From contig JADKIL010000021.1 of the NCBI GenBank assembly GCA_016721315.1, forward strand, positions 1-64,000: a stretch of 64,000 nt of DNA, given 5' to 3'. Numbering within the stretch: the stretch's first letter is position 1; every line of letters starts with the position of its first letter. The notes under the pieces were generated by a model. The model saw only the letters and a program-made list of their open reading frames with translations. It did not search any database and had not been told where the DNA came from. The stretch is from Candidatus Villigracilis vicinus (GTDB lineage Bacteria > Chloroflexota > Anaerolineae > Anaerolineales > Villigracilaceae). A program made the position numbers and the translations under genes. Of this stretch, positions 34,933-43,689 are shown in pieces.

Positions 34933-36888
34933 ATGAATAAGATAGTGAACGATTTTTCGATCACCGTTGGCACGAAGAACGGTTCAGGCAGTTCAACTGC
35001 CAACAATACAATCCTGCGCTCTGTTTTCAAGATGGGCATTCCGGTTTCAGGCAAGAACTTATTTCCCTCAAATATTCAAGGCTTGCCTACCTGGTATACC
35101 ATTCGAGTTAATAAAGATGGTTTCATCGCGCGCAAAGAGACCAGTGACATCGTTATTGCGATGAACCCCGATTCGTTTGCCAAGGACCTTGCGTCTGTTA
35201 CGCCGGGCGGCGCTTTTTTCTACGCGGATGATATCAAACAGCCCATCACTCGCGTGGATGTTGCCATTTACCCGATGCCGATCAAATCCATCGTGAAGAA
35301 CGACCCGAATGTCCCGACTGATTTCCGCGAGCTGGTCGGCAACATGGTTTATGTCGGCGTGCTTGCCCAGATCATCGGGATTGACTTTGAGACCATCCGT
35401 ACCGCGTTGAACTTCCACTTCAAAGGCAAACAGAAACCGATCGATATGAACTTTAATGCTTTGAAAGCTGGCGCTGAATGGGCTGCCGCCAACCTGGAAA
35501 AGAAAGATCCGTTCTATCTCGAACATATGAACAAGACCGAGGGCATGATCATGTCGGACGGCAATACGGCCGGTGCGCTTGGGTCTATTTTCGGCGGTGT
35601 GCAATTTGCAGGCTGGTACCCCATTACTCCGGCTACTTCACTGGCAGAAGCCTTGAATGATTATTTACCCGTTCTACGCAAACGCGAAGACGGCAAACAT
35701 ACCTATGCCATCGTTCAGGCAGAAGACGAACTCGCCGCCCTTGGTATGGCGATCGGCGCTGGCTGGACAGGTCTGCGCGCCATGACCTCCACCTCGGGTC
35801 CGGGTCTTTCGTTGATGACCGAATTTGCAGGTCTAGCATACTATGCCGAAGTTCCCGTGGTGATCTGGGATGTGCAGCGAATTGGTCCCAGTACCGGTTT
35901 GCCGACCCGCACCTCGCAAGGCGACCTAAGCTTTACCTACTTCATCGGGCATGGTGACTCACACTCCGTCATCTTGTTGCCGGGTGATGTTTTTGAATGT
36001 TTTGAATTCGGCTGGAAATCCTTTGATGTAGCTGAACGCATTCAGACCCCGGTCTTCGTTCTGAGCGACCTCGATATGGGCATGAACCAGTGGATGAGCA
36101 AGCCATTCGAATACCCTGAAACGCCCATGGATCGCGGCAAGATCCTGTGGGAAAAAGATATCGAAGAACTCAAAGGCAATTGGGGACGCTACCTCGATAA
36201 AGATGGCGACGCCATTCCCTACCGCACTTTTCCTGGCAATAAGCACCCGCTCAGCTCGTACTTCACCCGTGGAACCGGTCACGATGAATACGCCAAATAC
36301 ACCGAGGATTCAAATGTTTATATTCAGAACATGGAACGCCTCGCCCGAAAACAGATCACTGCCAAGCAATATGTACCTGCTCCGGTTCTACACGGAAACC
36401 GGGACGCTTCAGTCGGCATCCTTGCCTATGGTTCAACGGAGAATGCGATCTTCGAAGCACAATCTCAGCTTGAAAAAGAACATGGCATCAAATCTGAATT
36501 CCTGCGCGTACGTGCCATCCCCTTCACAAAGGAAGTGGATGAATTCATTGAACGCCACGATCAGATCTTTGTGGTCGAAATGAACCGCGATGCACAGATG
36601 CTGCAAATCCTTTACACTGAGTATCCGCAATTTGCGATGAAATTCAAATCAGTTGCCTATCACGATGGTCTTCCCGCTGCAGCCAAATGGGTTCGAGAAG
36701 GCATCCTTGCCAAGTACGAAAAACCAACAGGCGGCAAGCAGAAAAAAGCAGCACTTGCTCCTTCTTCAAAGGGAAAGAAAGCTGCCACGAAGGCAAAAGC
36801 AGCTCCGGTTAAGAAAGCGGCGGCGAAGAAATCCGCTGTCAAGACTGCCGTCAAATCCAAAACCGCTGTCAAGTCGAAGCGCAAATAG
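34933..36888 (+). CDS. korA: 2-oxoacid:ferredoxin oxidoreductase, fused gamma-alpha subunit (KorA-type)
   Basis: The complex decarboxylates a 2-oxoacid, probably 2-oxoglutarate, to the acyl-CoA with reduced ferredoxin, as in the TCA cycle or its reverse. Residues 1 to about 185 are the gamma domain (ITVGTKNGSGSSTANNTILR, NIQGLPTWYTIRVNKDGFIA). The alpha subunit follows: SDGNTAGALGSIFGGVQFAG, WYPITPATSLAEAL, TSTSGPGLSLMTEFAGLAYY. The last 50 or so residues are a Lys/Ala tail (KAAPVKKAAAKKSAVKTAVK) resembling histone H1 and absent from standard KorA. AGAGGAGCTCC precedes the start. korB follows 37 bases later. Substrate specificity (2-oxoglutarate against branched-chain or pyruvate) is inferred from overall likeness. 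Confidence 0.9.
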   Translation: MNKIVNDFSITVGTKNGSGSSTANNTILRSVFKMGIPVSGKNLFPSNIQGLPTWYTIRVNKDGFIARKETSDIVIAMNPDSFAKDLASVTPGGAFFYADDIKQPITRVDVAIYPMPIKSIVKNDPNVPTDFRELVGNMVYVGVLAQIIGIDFETIRTALNFHFKGKQKPIDMNFNALKAGAEWAAANLEKKDPFYLEHMNKTEGMIMSDGNTAGALGSIFGGVQFAGWYPITPATSLAEALNDYLPVLRKREDGKHTYAIVQAEDELAALGMAIGAGWTGLRAMTSTSGPGLSLMTEFAGLAYYAEVPVVIWDVQRIGPSTGLPTRTSQGDLSFTYFIGHGDSHSVILLPGDVFECFEFGWKSFDVAERIQTPVFVLSDLDMGMNQWMSKPFEYPETPMDRGKILWEKDIEELKGNWGRYLDKDGDAIPYRTFPGNKHPLSSYFTRGTGHDEYAKYTEDSNVYIQNMERLARKQITAKQYVPAPVLHGNRDASVGILAYGSTENAIFEAQSQLEKEHGIKSEFLRVRAIPFTKEVDEFIERHDQIFVVEMNRDAQMLQILYTEYPQFAMKFKSVAYHDGLPAAAKWVREGILAKYEKPTGGKQKKAALAPSSKGKKAATKAKAAPVKKAAAKKSAVKTAVKSKTAVKSKRK

Positions 36889-36925
36889 TTAGTAGTTATC
36901 GGTAAATTGGAAAAGGAGTAAAACA

Positions 36926-37981
36926 ATGAGCGAAACACTTCCCATGGCTGGCACACCGTCAAACGTGAACACCGTTGGCTTAAGTAAAAACGATTACCGC
37001 GGCGCCCCAAGCACCCTCTGTCAGGGCTGCGGACATAACTCGATCTCAAACCAGATCATTTCGGCAATGTATGAGATGAATGTGCTGCCCGAAGATGTTA
37101 TCAAGTTTTCCGGCATTGGCTGTTCATCCAAATCGCCGACTTATTTCATGAATCGCAGCTTTGGCTTCAACAGCCTGCACGGACGTATGCCATCCATTGC
37201 AACGGGTGCGCTTTTCGGTGATGCCCACATGAAGGGGATCGGCGTCTCCGGAGATGGCGATAGCGCCAGCATTGGTATGGGACAGTTTAAACATGCCATG
37301 CGCCGCAACATGAACATGGTTTACATCGTGGAGAATAATGGCGTCTATGGACTTACCAAGGGGCAGTTCTCTGCAACTGCTGAAAAGGGTCTGCAATTGA
37401 AGAAGCAGGGTGAAAATCCCTACATGCCGGTCGATATCTGTATGGAAGCCCTGATTTCCAACGCAACCTTTGTGGCACGCTCGTTCGCGGGCAATCCCAA
37501 ACAAGTGAAAGAAATTCTTAAAGCTGCATTTGCCCATAAGGGTATTGCCGTTCTCGATATCATCAGTCCGTGTGTGACCTTCAACAATCAGGAAAATGCC
37601 TACCACTCCTATGCCTGGGGCAAGGATCATGAAGAACCCCTGCATGAAATTTCCTACATTGCGCCGCGCAGTGAGATCATGCTCGAACAGGAAATGATGG
37701 ATGGCGAAATGCGCGAAGTTTCCATGCATGACGGTTCCACAGTCATTTTGAAAAACCTTGAAAAAGGCTACGACCCGACCAATCGCATGACGGCACTGCA
37801 GGTTCTCGAGGAAGCACACCAGAACAATTGGCTGCTGACCGGAATGATCTATGTCAACACTGCCAAGCCCGCCCTGACCGATATCTATAATTTGGTGGAC
37901 ACTCCGCTAAACCGCCTGACTGAAAGCGATCTACGCCCAGACCGCGCCATGATCGACAAAGTCAACGCGTTGATGTTTTAG
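36926..37981 (+). CDS. korB: 2-oxoacid:ferredoxin oxidoreductase, beta subunit (KorB-type)
   Basis: This 351-residue subunit binds thiamine diphosphate and an Fe-S cluster. Visible features are STLCQGCGHNSISNQIISAM (cluster Cys pair), FSGIGCSSKSPTYF, and the ThDP motif GVSGDGDSASIGMGQFKHAM running to ENNGVYGLTKGQFSATA. A further conserved Cys lies in DIISPCVTFNN. These match KorB/OforB of the two-subunit type, which pair with a fused gamma-alpha chain exactly like the upstream gene. AAAAGGAGTAAAACA precedes the ATG. A strong terminator follows 16 bases after the stop. Regulation is probably shared with korA through the FadR-family regulator. Confidence 0.93.
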   Translation: MSETLPMAGTPSNVNTVGLSKNDYRGAPSTLCQGCGHNSISNQIISAMYEMNVLPEDVIKFSGIGCSSKSPTYFMNRSFGFNSLHGRMPSIATGALFGDAHMKGIGVSGDGDSASIGMGQFKHAMRRNMNMVYIVENNGVYGLTKGQFSATAEKGLQLKKQGENPYMPVDICMEALISNATFVARSFAGNPKQVKEILKAAFAHKGIAVLDIISPCVTFNNQENAYHSYAWGKDHEEPLHEISYIAPRSEIMLEQEMMDGEMREVSMHDGSTVILKNLEKGYDPTNRMTALQVLEEAHQNNWLLTGMIYVNTAKPALTDIYNLVDTPLNRLTESDLRPDRAMIDKVNALMF

Positions 37982-37997
37982 CTTGACCTCACCCCTA

Positions 37998-38024
37998 CCC
38001 CTCTCCTAAAGGAGAGGGGTTTTT
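37998..38024 (+). terminator. Intrinsic terminator of korAB
   Basis: CCCCTCTCC (37998-38006) and GGAGAGGGG (38011-38019) enclose the loop TAAA and are followed by T5. The next promoter begins 4 bases later. Confidence 0.9.
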
Positions 38025-38028
38025 ATTT

Positions 38029-38034
38029 TATAAT
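38029..38034 (+). promoter_or_regulatory. -10 element placed for a leaderless transcript (arfB)
   Basis: TATAAT ends 7 bases before the ATG at 38042, so the first transcribed base should fall at or next to the A of the start codon. No Shine-Dalgarno is present; the upstream purine run is the arm of the korAB terminator. Confidence 0.55.
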
Positions 38035-38041
38035 TTCAATA

Positions 38042-38446
38042 ATGAAACGACTCGAGAACGAAATCCAATTGGAATATATCCGCGCATCGGGACCGGGGGG
38101 ACAGAATGTCAATAAGGTTGCGACGGCGGTGCAACTGCGCTTTGACGTGGTCCACTCCCCATCGCTCGGCGCAGACTTAAAGGGACGGCTGCTTCGGCTT
38201 GCCGGAAAACGCATCAACTCTGAAGGCGTTTTAATTCTCGAAGCCAAACGCTTCCGCACCCAGGAAGCGAATCGAGAAGATGCGTTGGCAAAGTTCCACG
38301 AGTTGGTCCGTAAGGCAGGGGAAAAGCCCAAGCTCCGTCACAAAACCAAGCCAACGAAAGCCTCTAAAGAAGAGCGCATCAAAGAGAAGAAGCAACGGGG
38401 GGCAGTCAAGAAATTGCGCCAAGGCAAAACCCGGATCGAAGATTAA
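38042..38446 (+). CDS. arfB: Peptidyl-tRNA hydrolase ArfB (class I release-factor-like ribosome rescue)
   Basis: This 134-residue protein has the RF-1 catalytic motif IRASGPGGQNVNKVATAVQL (GGQ), then VLILEAKRFRTQEANREDAL, and a highly basic C-terminal tail (KASKEERIKEKKQRGAVKKL). ArfB enters ribosomes stalled on mRNAs without a stop codon: the tail lies in the empty mRNA channel and GGQ releases the peptide. There is no codon-recognition domain, which separates it from RF1/RF2. Length and order match the family. The ATG follows a -10 hexamer by only 7 bases, so its mRNA may be leaderless, which suits a rescue factor needed when initiation is disturbed. Confidence 0.92.
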   Translation: MKRLENEIQLEYIRASGPGGQNVNKVATAVQLRFDVVHSPSLGADLKGRLLRLAGKRINSEGVLILEAKRFRTQEANREDALAKFHELVRKAGEKPKLRHKTKPTKASKEERIKEKKQRGAVKKLRQGKTRIED

Positions 38447-38459
38447 TAAAGCATTCATA

Positions 38460-38465
38460 TATAAT
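38460..38465 (+). promoter_or_regulatory. -10 element placed for a leaderless or very short-leader transcript (EamA gene)
   Basis: TATAAT ends 9 bases before the ATG at 38475 and begins 14 bases after the arfB stop. CGGGGAACT between them contains a weak GGGG. Expected leader length is 0-3 nt. Confidence 0.5.
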
Positions 38466-38474
38466 CGGGGAACT

Positions 38475-39365
38475 ATGCACAACAAACATTCATTTGCAGG
38501 ATTGGTTTCTGGTCTCACTGCCGCCTCGATCTGGGGTGGTATGTATGTGGTAAGCAAGGTGGTTTTGGAGGTCATCCCTCCCTTTACCCTGCTGTTATTG
38601 CGCCTGATCATGGGCGCGATCGTATTGGGGATCGTTATTTATTTTCGGAACCGAAAAACAGGGGCGGTCTCTCCCATGACAAAAGAATTCTTCTGGAGAA
38701 GCTTTCTGGTCGGTTTTGTAGGGTATGGCATTTCGCTTGGCTTTCAATTCGTAGGAACAAAACTTTCAACTGCATCGAACGGCTCTTTGGTCACTTCTGC
38801 CACTCCTGCATTCGTGCTGCTGTTTGCTCCCTTCCTGCTGGGGGAGAAACCCACCGCACGGGGCGTGATCGCACTTATCCTGTCTACGCTGGGTGTGTTG
38901 GCAGTCATTGACCCGCGCACCGCGGAACTTTCGCCGTCGCTGTTTTGGGGCAATATGAGTCTTTTGGCAGCCGCGTTGACATGGGCATTGTATTCAGTGC
39001 TGGTGCGTAAAGTTTCCCAAACCCAAGACCTGCTTACATCCAGCACCATCATGCTGCTTGGCGGCATTCCCTCCAGCCTGGCTTTTTCGGTCTGGGAGAT
39101 GAATTCGCAGGGGGTAGGCGAAATCACCTTGGGCATCATTGGCGGTCTGCTCTTTTTAGGGATCATCTCCACTGCCATCGCCATGTTTCTTTGGAATTAT
39201 GCCTTTGCAGAATTACCCGCCGCTGTCGCCTCGCTGACGTTCTTTGCCCAACCGGTCGTAGGGACATTGCTGGGATGGTTCTTTCTCTCTGAACAGATCA
39301 CATCCCTTTTCATCGTCGGCGGGATATTGATCGGGGTTGGAATCATTATCGCTTCAAGTGAGTAA
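38475..39365 (+). CDS. EamA/DMT-family transporter
   Basis: This 296-residue protein has ten predicted membrane helices in two EamA repeats. The first opens with GLVSGLTAASIWGGMYVVSK and the second with LFWGNMSLLAAALTWALYSV. The C-terminal repeat includes FLGIISTAIAMFLWNYAFAE and AQPVVGTLLGWFFLSEQITS, typical drug/metabolite transporter motifs. Members export amino acids, nucleosides or drugs; the substrate cannot be inferred. The ATG at 38475 was chosen because the region upstream in the same frame overlaps arfB and contains the -10 element. It is convergent with pyruvate kinase across a terminator. Confidence 0.88.
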   Translation: MHNKHSFAGLVSGLTAASIWGGMYVVSKVVLEVIPPFTLLLLRLIMGAIVLGIVIYFRNRKTGAVSPMTKEFFWRSFLVGFVGYGISLGFQFVGTKLSTASNGSLVTSATPAFVLLFAPFLLGEKPTARGVIALILSTLGVLAVIDPRTAELSPSLFWGNMSLLAAALTWALYSVLVRKVSQTQDLLTSSTIMLLGGIPSSLAFSVWEMNSQGVGEITLGIIGGLLFLGIISTAIAMFLWNYAFAELPAAVASLTFFAQPVVGTLLGWFFLSEQITSLFIVGGILIGVGIIIASSE

Positions 39366-39396
39366 TAAGTACAAAACACTGAAACAAGTCAAAAGT

Positions 39397-39440
39397 TAAA
39401 AAAGAAGCGGATGCAGTTAAGTAGATCACTGCATCCGCTT
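39397..39440 (-). terminator. Intrinsic terminator of pyruvate kinase
   Basis: The 13-bp stem AAGCGGATGCAGT (39405-39417) with its complement (39428-39440) has a 10-nt loop. On the minus strand it runs into CTTTTTTAAC, so it serves pyk. Confidence 0.85.
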
Positions 39441-39475
39441 TGGTTAAGCTACGAGAGGAGAAAATTAATCCGAAA

Positions 39476-40945
39476 TTATTTTTCTGCCAATTTACGGGCG
39501 AGGTTAAGGGTTGGCTCGCTGGCGACAGTGTGAAGCAATGCCATATTGGGAGGACGCTGCTCGCCAATAGGGAAACCACAGACCAACACCACTTGCTGCC
39601 CCGGCTTAATGCCAGACTTCAATAAAACAGAGTCCACTTCCGAAAGCATGTCATCCATGGTCTTGGCATACTTCACAAGGTTGGGCTGCACACCCCAGAG
39701 AAACGCTAACTGATTGAATGTTTCGCGCTCAGGTGTGAAGGCGAGAATTGGCTTCGACGGGCGAGCCTTGGACATGAGCCAGGCAGAACGACCACGCATA
39801 GTGAAGACGGAAACCGCCTGCACTTCAGGATCGCTTGCCAGCACGTTGGATGCGCGCGCCATTGAAGCCGCATCGCTCTCACCCAAACCTGCGTTGGCGT
39901 CCTGGCGGCTGCCCCACTCTTTGAAGTGGGTCTCGGCTTCGGTGACGATGCGAGACATCATCTCAACCGCAAGGCTGGGGTATTCACCCGAAGCTGTTTC
40001 AGCAGAAAGCATAACCGCGTCGGTACCATCGAAGACTGCGTTGGCAACATCAGAGGATTCCGCGCGGGTCGGCAGCGGATTTTGGATCATGGATTCAAGC
40101 ATCTGTGTGGCAGTGATCACCAGTTTGGCGCGGGCGTTTGCAGCACGGATGATCATTTTTTGCAACGGGGGCACACGTTCGGGCGGAAGCTCCACCCCAA
40201 GGTCGCCACGGGCAACCATGACGCCATCCACCACTTCAAGGATATCATCCAATTCTTCGAGCGCTTCGGGTTTTTCCAGTTTGGCGATCAACATGGGTTC
40301 ATGCTTGCCTGCTGAATATTCGCGAATGGCGGCGCGCACTTCACGCACATCGTTAGCGCTGCGAACGAAGGAGATAGCAACCGCATCCACGCCTTGCGAG
40401 ATGCCAAACGCAAGATCAGCTTTATCTTTTTCGGTAAAGCCCGCAATGCGAAGTTTGACACCGGGCAGATTAATACCCTTGTGAGAGGACAATGCACCGC
40501 CCACTAAGACGGTAGCATGAACGAGTCTGCCTTCTGCAGAGGTTACCTGAAGGGCAAGACGACCATCATCAAGCAGGAGTTTGTCACCTTTTTGAACCGA
40601 GTCGAACAATTCGCGGAAATCCACCGGAATGATCTGGTGACCGTTTTTCGGGGGGGTGTCTTTGGTCGCGTACAGGCAGATCTCTTCACCCACTGAAAGT
40701 TGCAGAGGGACTTCTAATTTACCAACGCGAATCTTGGGTCCCTGCAAGTCCTGAAGGATGCCAACCGGCATATTAAGGCGCTTAGATACTTCACGGATGC
40801 GGGCAACTCTTACCTGATGTTGTTCGTGCGTTCCATGGGAGAAATTTAAACGGGCGACATTCATGCCCGCCTTGATCAGGGATTCCAGCGCCTGTTCCGA
40901 ATCTGAGGCGGGACCGATCGTTGCTACGATTTTTGCTTTACGCAT
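39476..40945 (-). CDS. pyk: Pyruvate kinase
   Basis: Pyruvate kinase converts phosphoenolpyruvate and ADP to pyruvate and ATP. The ATG at 40945 gives the standard start MRKAKIVATIGPASDSEQAL. Motifs include NVARLNFSHGTHEQH, LQDLQGPKIRVG, VMVARGDLGVELPPERVP with MIIRAANARAKLVITATQML, and SSDVANAVFDGTDAVMLSAE. The C-terminal allosteric-type domain is present, giving 489 residues. The in-frame extension upstream has no conserved sequence. About 290 bases separate it from the next minus-strand gene; this stretch holds two hairpins that end that gene, so pyk has its own promoter, not obvious to me. Confidence 0.95.
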   Translation of the reverse strand: MRKAKIVATIGPASDSEQALESLIKAGMNVARLNFSHGTHEQHQVRVARIREVSKRLNMPVGILQDLQGPKIRVGKLEVPLQLSVGEEICLYATKDTPPKNGHQIIPVDFRELFDSVQKGDKLLLDDGRLALQVTSAEGRLVHATVLVGGALSSHKGINLPGVKLRIAGFTEKDKADLAFGISQGVDAVAISFVRSANDVREVRAAIREYSAGKHEPMLIAKLEKPEALEELDDILEVVDGVMVARGDLGVELPPERVPPLQKMIIRAANARAKLVITATQMLESMIQNPLPTRAESSDVANAVFDGTDAVMLSAETASGEYPSLAVEMMSRIVTEAETHFKEWGSRQDANAGLGESDAASMARASNVLASDPEVQAVSVFTMRGRSAWLMSKARPSKPILAFTPERETFNQLAFLWGVQPNLVKYAKTMDDMLSEVDSVLLKSGIKPGQQVVLVCGFPIGEQRPPNMALLHTVASEPTLNLARKLAEK

Positions 40946-41098
40946 GTTGTACTTCTTTCTATTAATAATTGATTTGTAGTGCTGAATAAAATCATTCACG
41001 AACCCGCCAAAATCGACGGCGCGATAATTTCTCAAACCGCCCGATAATAGGTAAAAAACCCCAGAATGTCAAGCGGGATATTGTCAAGAAGTTAACAA

Positions 41099-41138
41099 AA
41101 AAACGGACGTGGGGTTACGGGCTCCCACGTCCGTTTTT
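41099..41138 (-). terminator. Intrinsic terminator of the ald-CoA-transferase transcript
   Basis: A perfect 15-bp stem (41099-41113 with 41124-41138) and 10-nt loop are followed on the minus strand by a T-run. It lies about 95 bases after the CoA-transferase stop, behind a second hairpin. Confidence 0.85.
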
Positions 41139-41175
41139 GGGTCATCTTTGCCATTACCCAAACAACAAGAAGAAT

Positions 41176-41213
41176 AGGGTCAAAAGCAGCCAAAAGCCTC
41201 TGCTATTGACCCT
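41176..41213 (-). terminator. Second hairpin, possible early terminator
   Basis: AGGGTCAAAAGCAG (41176-41189) pairs with CTGCTATTGACCCT (41200-41213) apart from one internal mismatch. Only a broken T-tract (ATTCTTCTTG) follows on the minus strand, so it is a weaker terminator or an mRNA-stabilising structure 21 bases after the stop. Confidence 0.5.
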
Positions 41214-41233
41214 GATGTTTGGAATTTGAGTTA

Positions 41234-42544
41234 TTAGGAGTAATGAAGTTCTTTCGCCTGCTTTTGCAGCTCATCGTGGAAGATCGGGTTTGCCACTTTG
41301 ATAAGCGCCTGGGCACGCTGGCGGATGGTCTTGCCATACAGGTCGGCGATACCATACTCTGTCACCACAAAGCGCACATGGTTACGCGTCGTCACAACAC
41401 CGGCACCGTGTTTCAGCATGGCAGCGATCTTGCTGATCTGCGTGCCATCCTTCATGGTTGCAGTACTCGGTAAAGCAATGATGGGAACACCGCCTTTGGA
41501 GCGGGAGGCACCGTAGATGAAGTCCAATTGCCCGCCCACACCGCTGAATAGTTTGGGACCAATACTATCAGCACAAACTTGACCGGTGAGATCGACTTCA
41601 ATGGCAGAGTTGACCGCCACCATACGCTCATTCTGGGCAATGATGAACGGGTCGTTCACATATTCAGTGGGATGCATTTCGACCATGGGATTATCATTCA
41701 CCCACTCATAGAGTTTCTGCGTCCCAAGAATAAATCCGGCAACGATCTTGCCCGGATGCAGAGACTTGCGTGCATTCGTCAGGATGCCAGCATTCACTAG
41801 GTCAATGACGCCATCCGAGAACAACTCGGTATGAATACCAAGGTCTTTCTTGTCCGTCAAGAATTTCAAGACCGCATCGGGGATCGAACCAATACCAAGC
41901 TGCATGGTCGCTCCATCAGGAATCAAAGATGCCACATGCCCCGCGATCTTCTTGACAATATCTGAATCGCCCTCTGCCGTCATCTTGTGCTCGGGAATCG
42001 GATAATTGACCGGCACAATATGCGTCAGGCGGCTGACGTGAATGAAGGCATCACCCAGAGTACGGGGCATCTGGTCATTTACTTCTGCGATGATGATCTT
42101 TGCACATTCCGCAGCAGATTTGGTCAGACCGACTTCCACGCCAAGGCTGCAAAAGCCATGCTCATCCGGGCGTGAAACGTGGATAACAGCAACATCCACT
42201 GGGAGTACACCGCGTTTGAACAAGAGCGGGAATTCAGAAAGCAGCACAGGCGTAAAATCTGCGCGCCCTTCCTGAACTGCCTTGCGAATATTGGCGCTAA
42301 TGAACATGGAATTTACCCGCAGGTGACCTTCCATCTCCGGTCCAACATAGTCAGCTGCACCTACTGTCAACGCCTGGCAGATCTCTACATCTTGCAACTC
42401 GGGTGCACGGTCTACAAGCGCCGCCAATAAAGTTTTAGGGACAGATACATTACCGGTCAGAAACACCCGGTTGCCGGATTTGATCACTTTTACGGCTTCG
42501 GCTGCCGTGGTTACGCGAGATTGATAAATAGAAGCGGGATTCAT
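41234..42544 (-). CDS. Acetyl-CoA hydrolase/transferase family CoA-transferase (4-hydroxybutyrate CoA-transferase-like)
   Basis: This family swaps CoA between acetyl-CoA and an organic acid (acetate, succinate, butyrate, 4-hydroxybutyrate). The 436-residue protein shows VFLTGNVSVPKTLLAALVDR, LPVDVAVIHVSRPDEHGFCS, TMQLGIGSIPDAVLKFLTDK, the catalytic Glu in IHTELFSDGVIDLVNAG, and VVTEYGIADLYGKTIRQRAQ near the end. These match the class I group that includes 4-hydroxybutyrate CoA-transferase. The start overlaps the alanine dehydrogenase-like gene by 4 bases. Together they suggest fermentation or recycling of amino-acid carbon to acyl-CoA with ATP gain. The exact acid is not determinable. Confidence 0.88.
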   Translation of the reverse strand: MNPASIYQSRVTTAAEAVKVIKSGNRVFLTGNVSVPKTLLAALVDRAPELQDVEICQALTVGAADYVGPEMEGHLRVNSMFISANIRKAVQEGRADFTPVLLSEFPLLFKRGVLPVDVAVIHVSRPDEHGFCSLGVEVGLTKSAAECAKIIIAEVNDQMPRTLGDAFIHVSRLTHIVPVNYPIPEHKMTAEGDSDIVKKIAGHVASLIPDGATMQLGIGSIPDAVLKFLTDKKDLGIHTELFSDGVIDLVNAGILTNARKSLHPGKIVAGFILGTQKLYEWVNDNPMVEMHPTEYVNDPFIIAQNERMVAVNSAIEVDLTGQVCADSIGPKLFSGVGGQLDFIYGASRSKGGVPIIALPSTATMKDGTQISKIAAMLKHGAGVVTTRNHVRFVVTEYGIADLYGKTIRQRAQALIKVANPIFHDELQKQAKELHYS

Positions 42545-43632
42545 TCAGATACCTCCTGCCCGCTTAATCGAACCAAATTAACCAGTTTTCCCTGGTGTGT
42601 ATTTACTGCTGCTTCAATGGATGGATCTTTTTTCATTACGTCATCAATTCCGTTATTTGCGATCTCTGAAATATAGGGGATGGCAGAATTCAAGAATACA
42701 TGGCTCGCGGTTCGCGCCACAAGGCTTGCAATATTCGGGACGCAATAGTGGACCACATTCTCTTCAATAAATGTCGGGTTGTCGTGCATAGTGGGGCGGG
42801 AAGTTTCCACACAACCGCCTTGATCGATACTGACATCGATAATGACAGAGCGTGGCTTCATGGCACGCACCATTTCACGAGACACGATAACGGGTGCGCG
42901 CTGCCCGGCAACGAGCACAGCACCCACTAATACATCGGCATAGGCGGTTGCTCGCTCGATATTCCGCTTGGTCGCCATCATGGTCACCACCCCCGGCAGG
43001 CGATCATGGATATTTTCAAGGGCGGTCATACTTTTATCAAGTACGGTTACATGCGCGCCCGCACTCTGCATGGCACGCGCAGCGGAAGTCCCCACCGCCC
43101 CGCCGCCAAGAATAACAACCTCAGCAGGCGGCACACCGGGAACACCACTCAACATAATACCTTTACCACCGCGATTGGTCTGCAGCCAGCGAGCCGCGAT
43201 CTGCGCCACCATTGCACCAGAGATCAAACTGAATGGGCGCAATACAGGCAGCCCGCCGGAAGAATCGGTTATTTGCTCGTATGCTAGAGCCGTGATCTTT
43301 TTCTCCAGGAGCAGGTCGATCTGATCCTGTGAGCTGGAAGCCAGGTGCAAGAACCCTGAGAGAATGGCTCCTTCTTGCAACCACTCCAACTCCTGTTTCA
43401 ATGGGCGCGATATCTTCAGTAAAAAGTCAGCGCGTCCAAAGACTTCCTGCCCGGAAAAAGCAATACGAGCACCCGCGCGTTCATAATCCTGATCTTTAAA
43501 CCCTGCGCCCGCGCCTGCTTCATGCTCAACAAAAACCTGATGCCCAAAATGGGTCAAAATCTCCACCCCCGCTGGAGACAAACCAACACGATACTCGAAC
43601 GGTCGGCTTTCTTTTGGAATTCCAATATACAT
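42541..43632 (-). CDS. ald: Alanine dehydrogenase / NAD(P) transhydrogenase alpha-like protein
   Basis: Alanine dehydrogenase interconverts alanine and pyruvate plus ammonia with NAD. The start at 43632 (MYIGIPKESRPFEYRVGLSP) has GGAGGTAAT before it. Seen are the N-terminal substrate motif, KISRPLKQELEWL, the NAD-binding PAEVVILGGGAVGTSAARAM, and VIIDVSIDQGGCVETSRPT. The active-site neighbourhood reads VVHYCVPNIASLVARTASHV, whereas classical Ald has NMPGAVPRTS there, so the protein is a divergent member and its amino-acid specificity is less sure. The length of 363 residues is normal. It is followed by the CoA-transferase gene with a 4-base overlap, which makes an amino-acid to acyl-CoA route plausible. 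Confidence 0.8.
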   Translation of the reverse strand: MYIGIPKESRPFEYRVGLSPAGVEILTHFGHQVFVEHEAGAGAGFKDQDYERAGARIAFSGQEVFGRADFLLKISRPLKQELEWLQEGAILSGFLHLASSSQDQIDLLLEKKITALAYEQITDSSGGLPVLRPFSLISGAMVAQIAARWLQTNRGGKGIMLSGVPGVPPAEVVILGGGAVGTSAARAMQSAGAHVTVLDKSMTALENIHDRLPGVVTMMATKRNIERATAYADVLVGAVLVAGQRAPVIVSREMVRAMKPRSVIIDVSIDQGGCVETSRPTMHDNPTFIEENVVHYCVPNIASLVARTASHVFLNSAIPYISEIANNGIDDVMKKDPSIEAAVNTHQGKLVNLVRLSGQEVSE

Positions 43633-43643
43633 ATTACCTCCAT

Positions 43644-43678
43644 AAAAAGACCCTAAAGGCATCCAAATCCTTAGGGTC
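43644..43678 (-). terminator. Intrinsic terminator of the ornithine aminotransferase gene
   Basis: GACCCTAA (43649-43656) pairs with TTAGGGTC (43671-43678), with extra AGG/CC pairs inside, and a T5 tract follows on the minus strand at 43644-43648. Confidence 0.8.
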
Positions 43679-43689
43679 TGGGTTGATGA

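Noticed and set aside
37124..37819. 231-codon minus-strand frame across korB
   Set aside because: KorB motifs on the plus strand are complete; the antisense frame has no features of its own.
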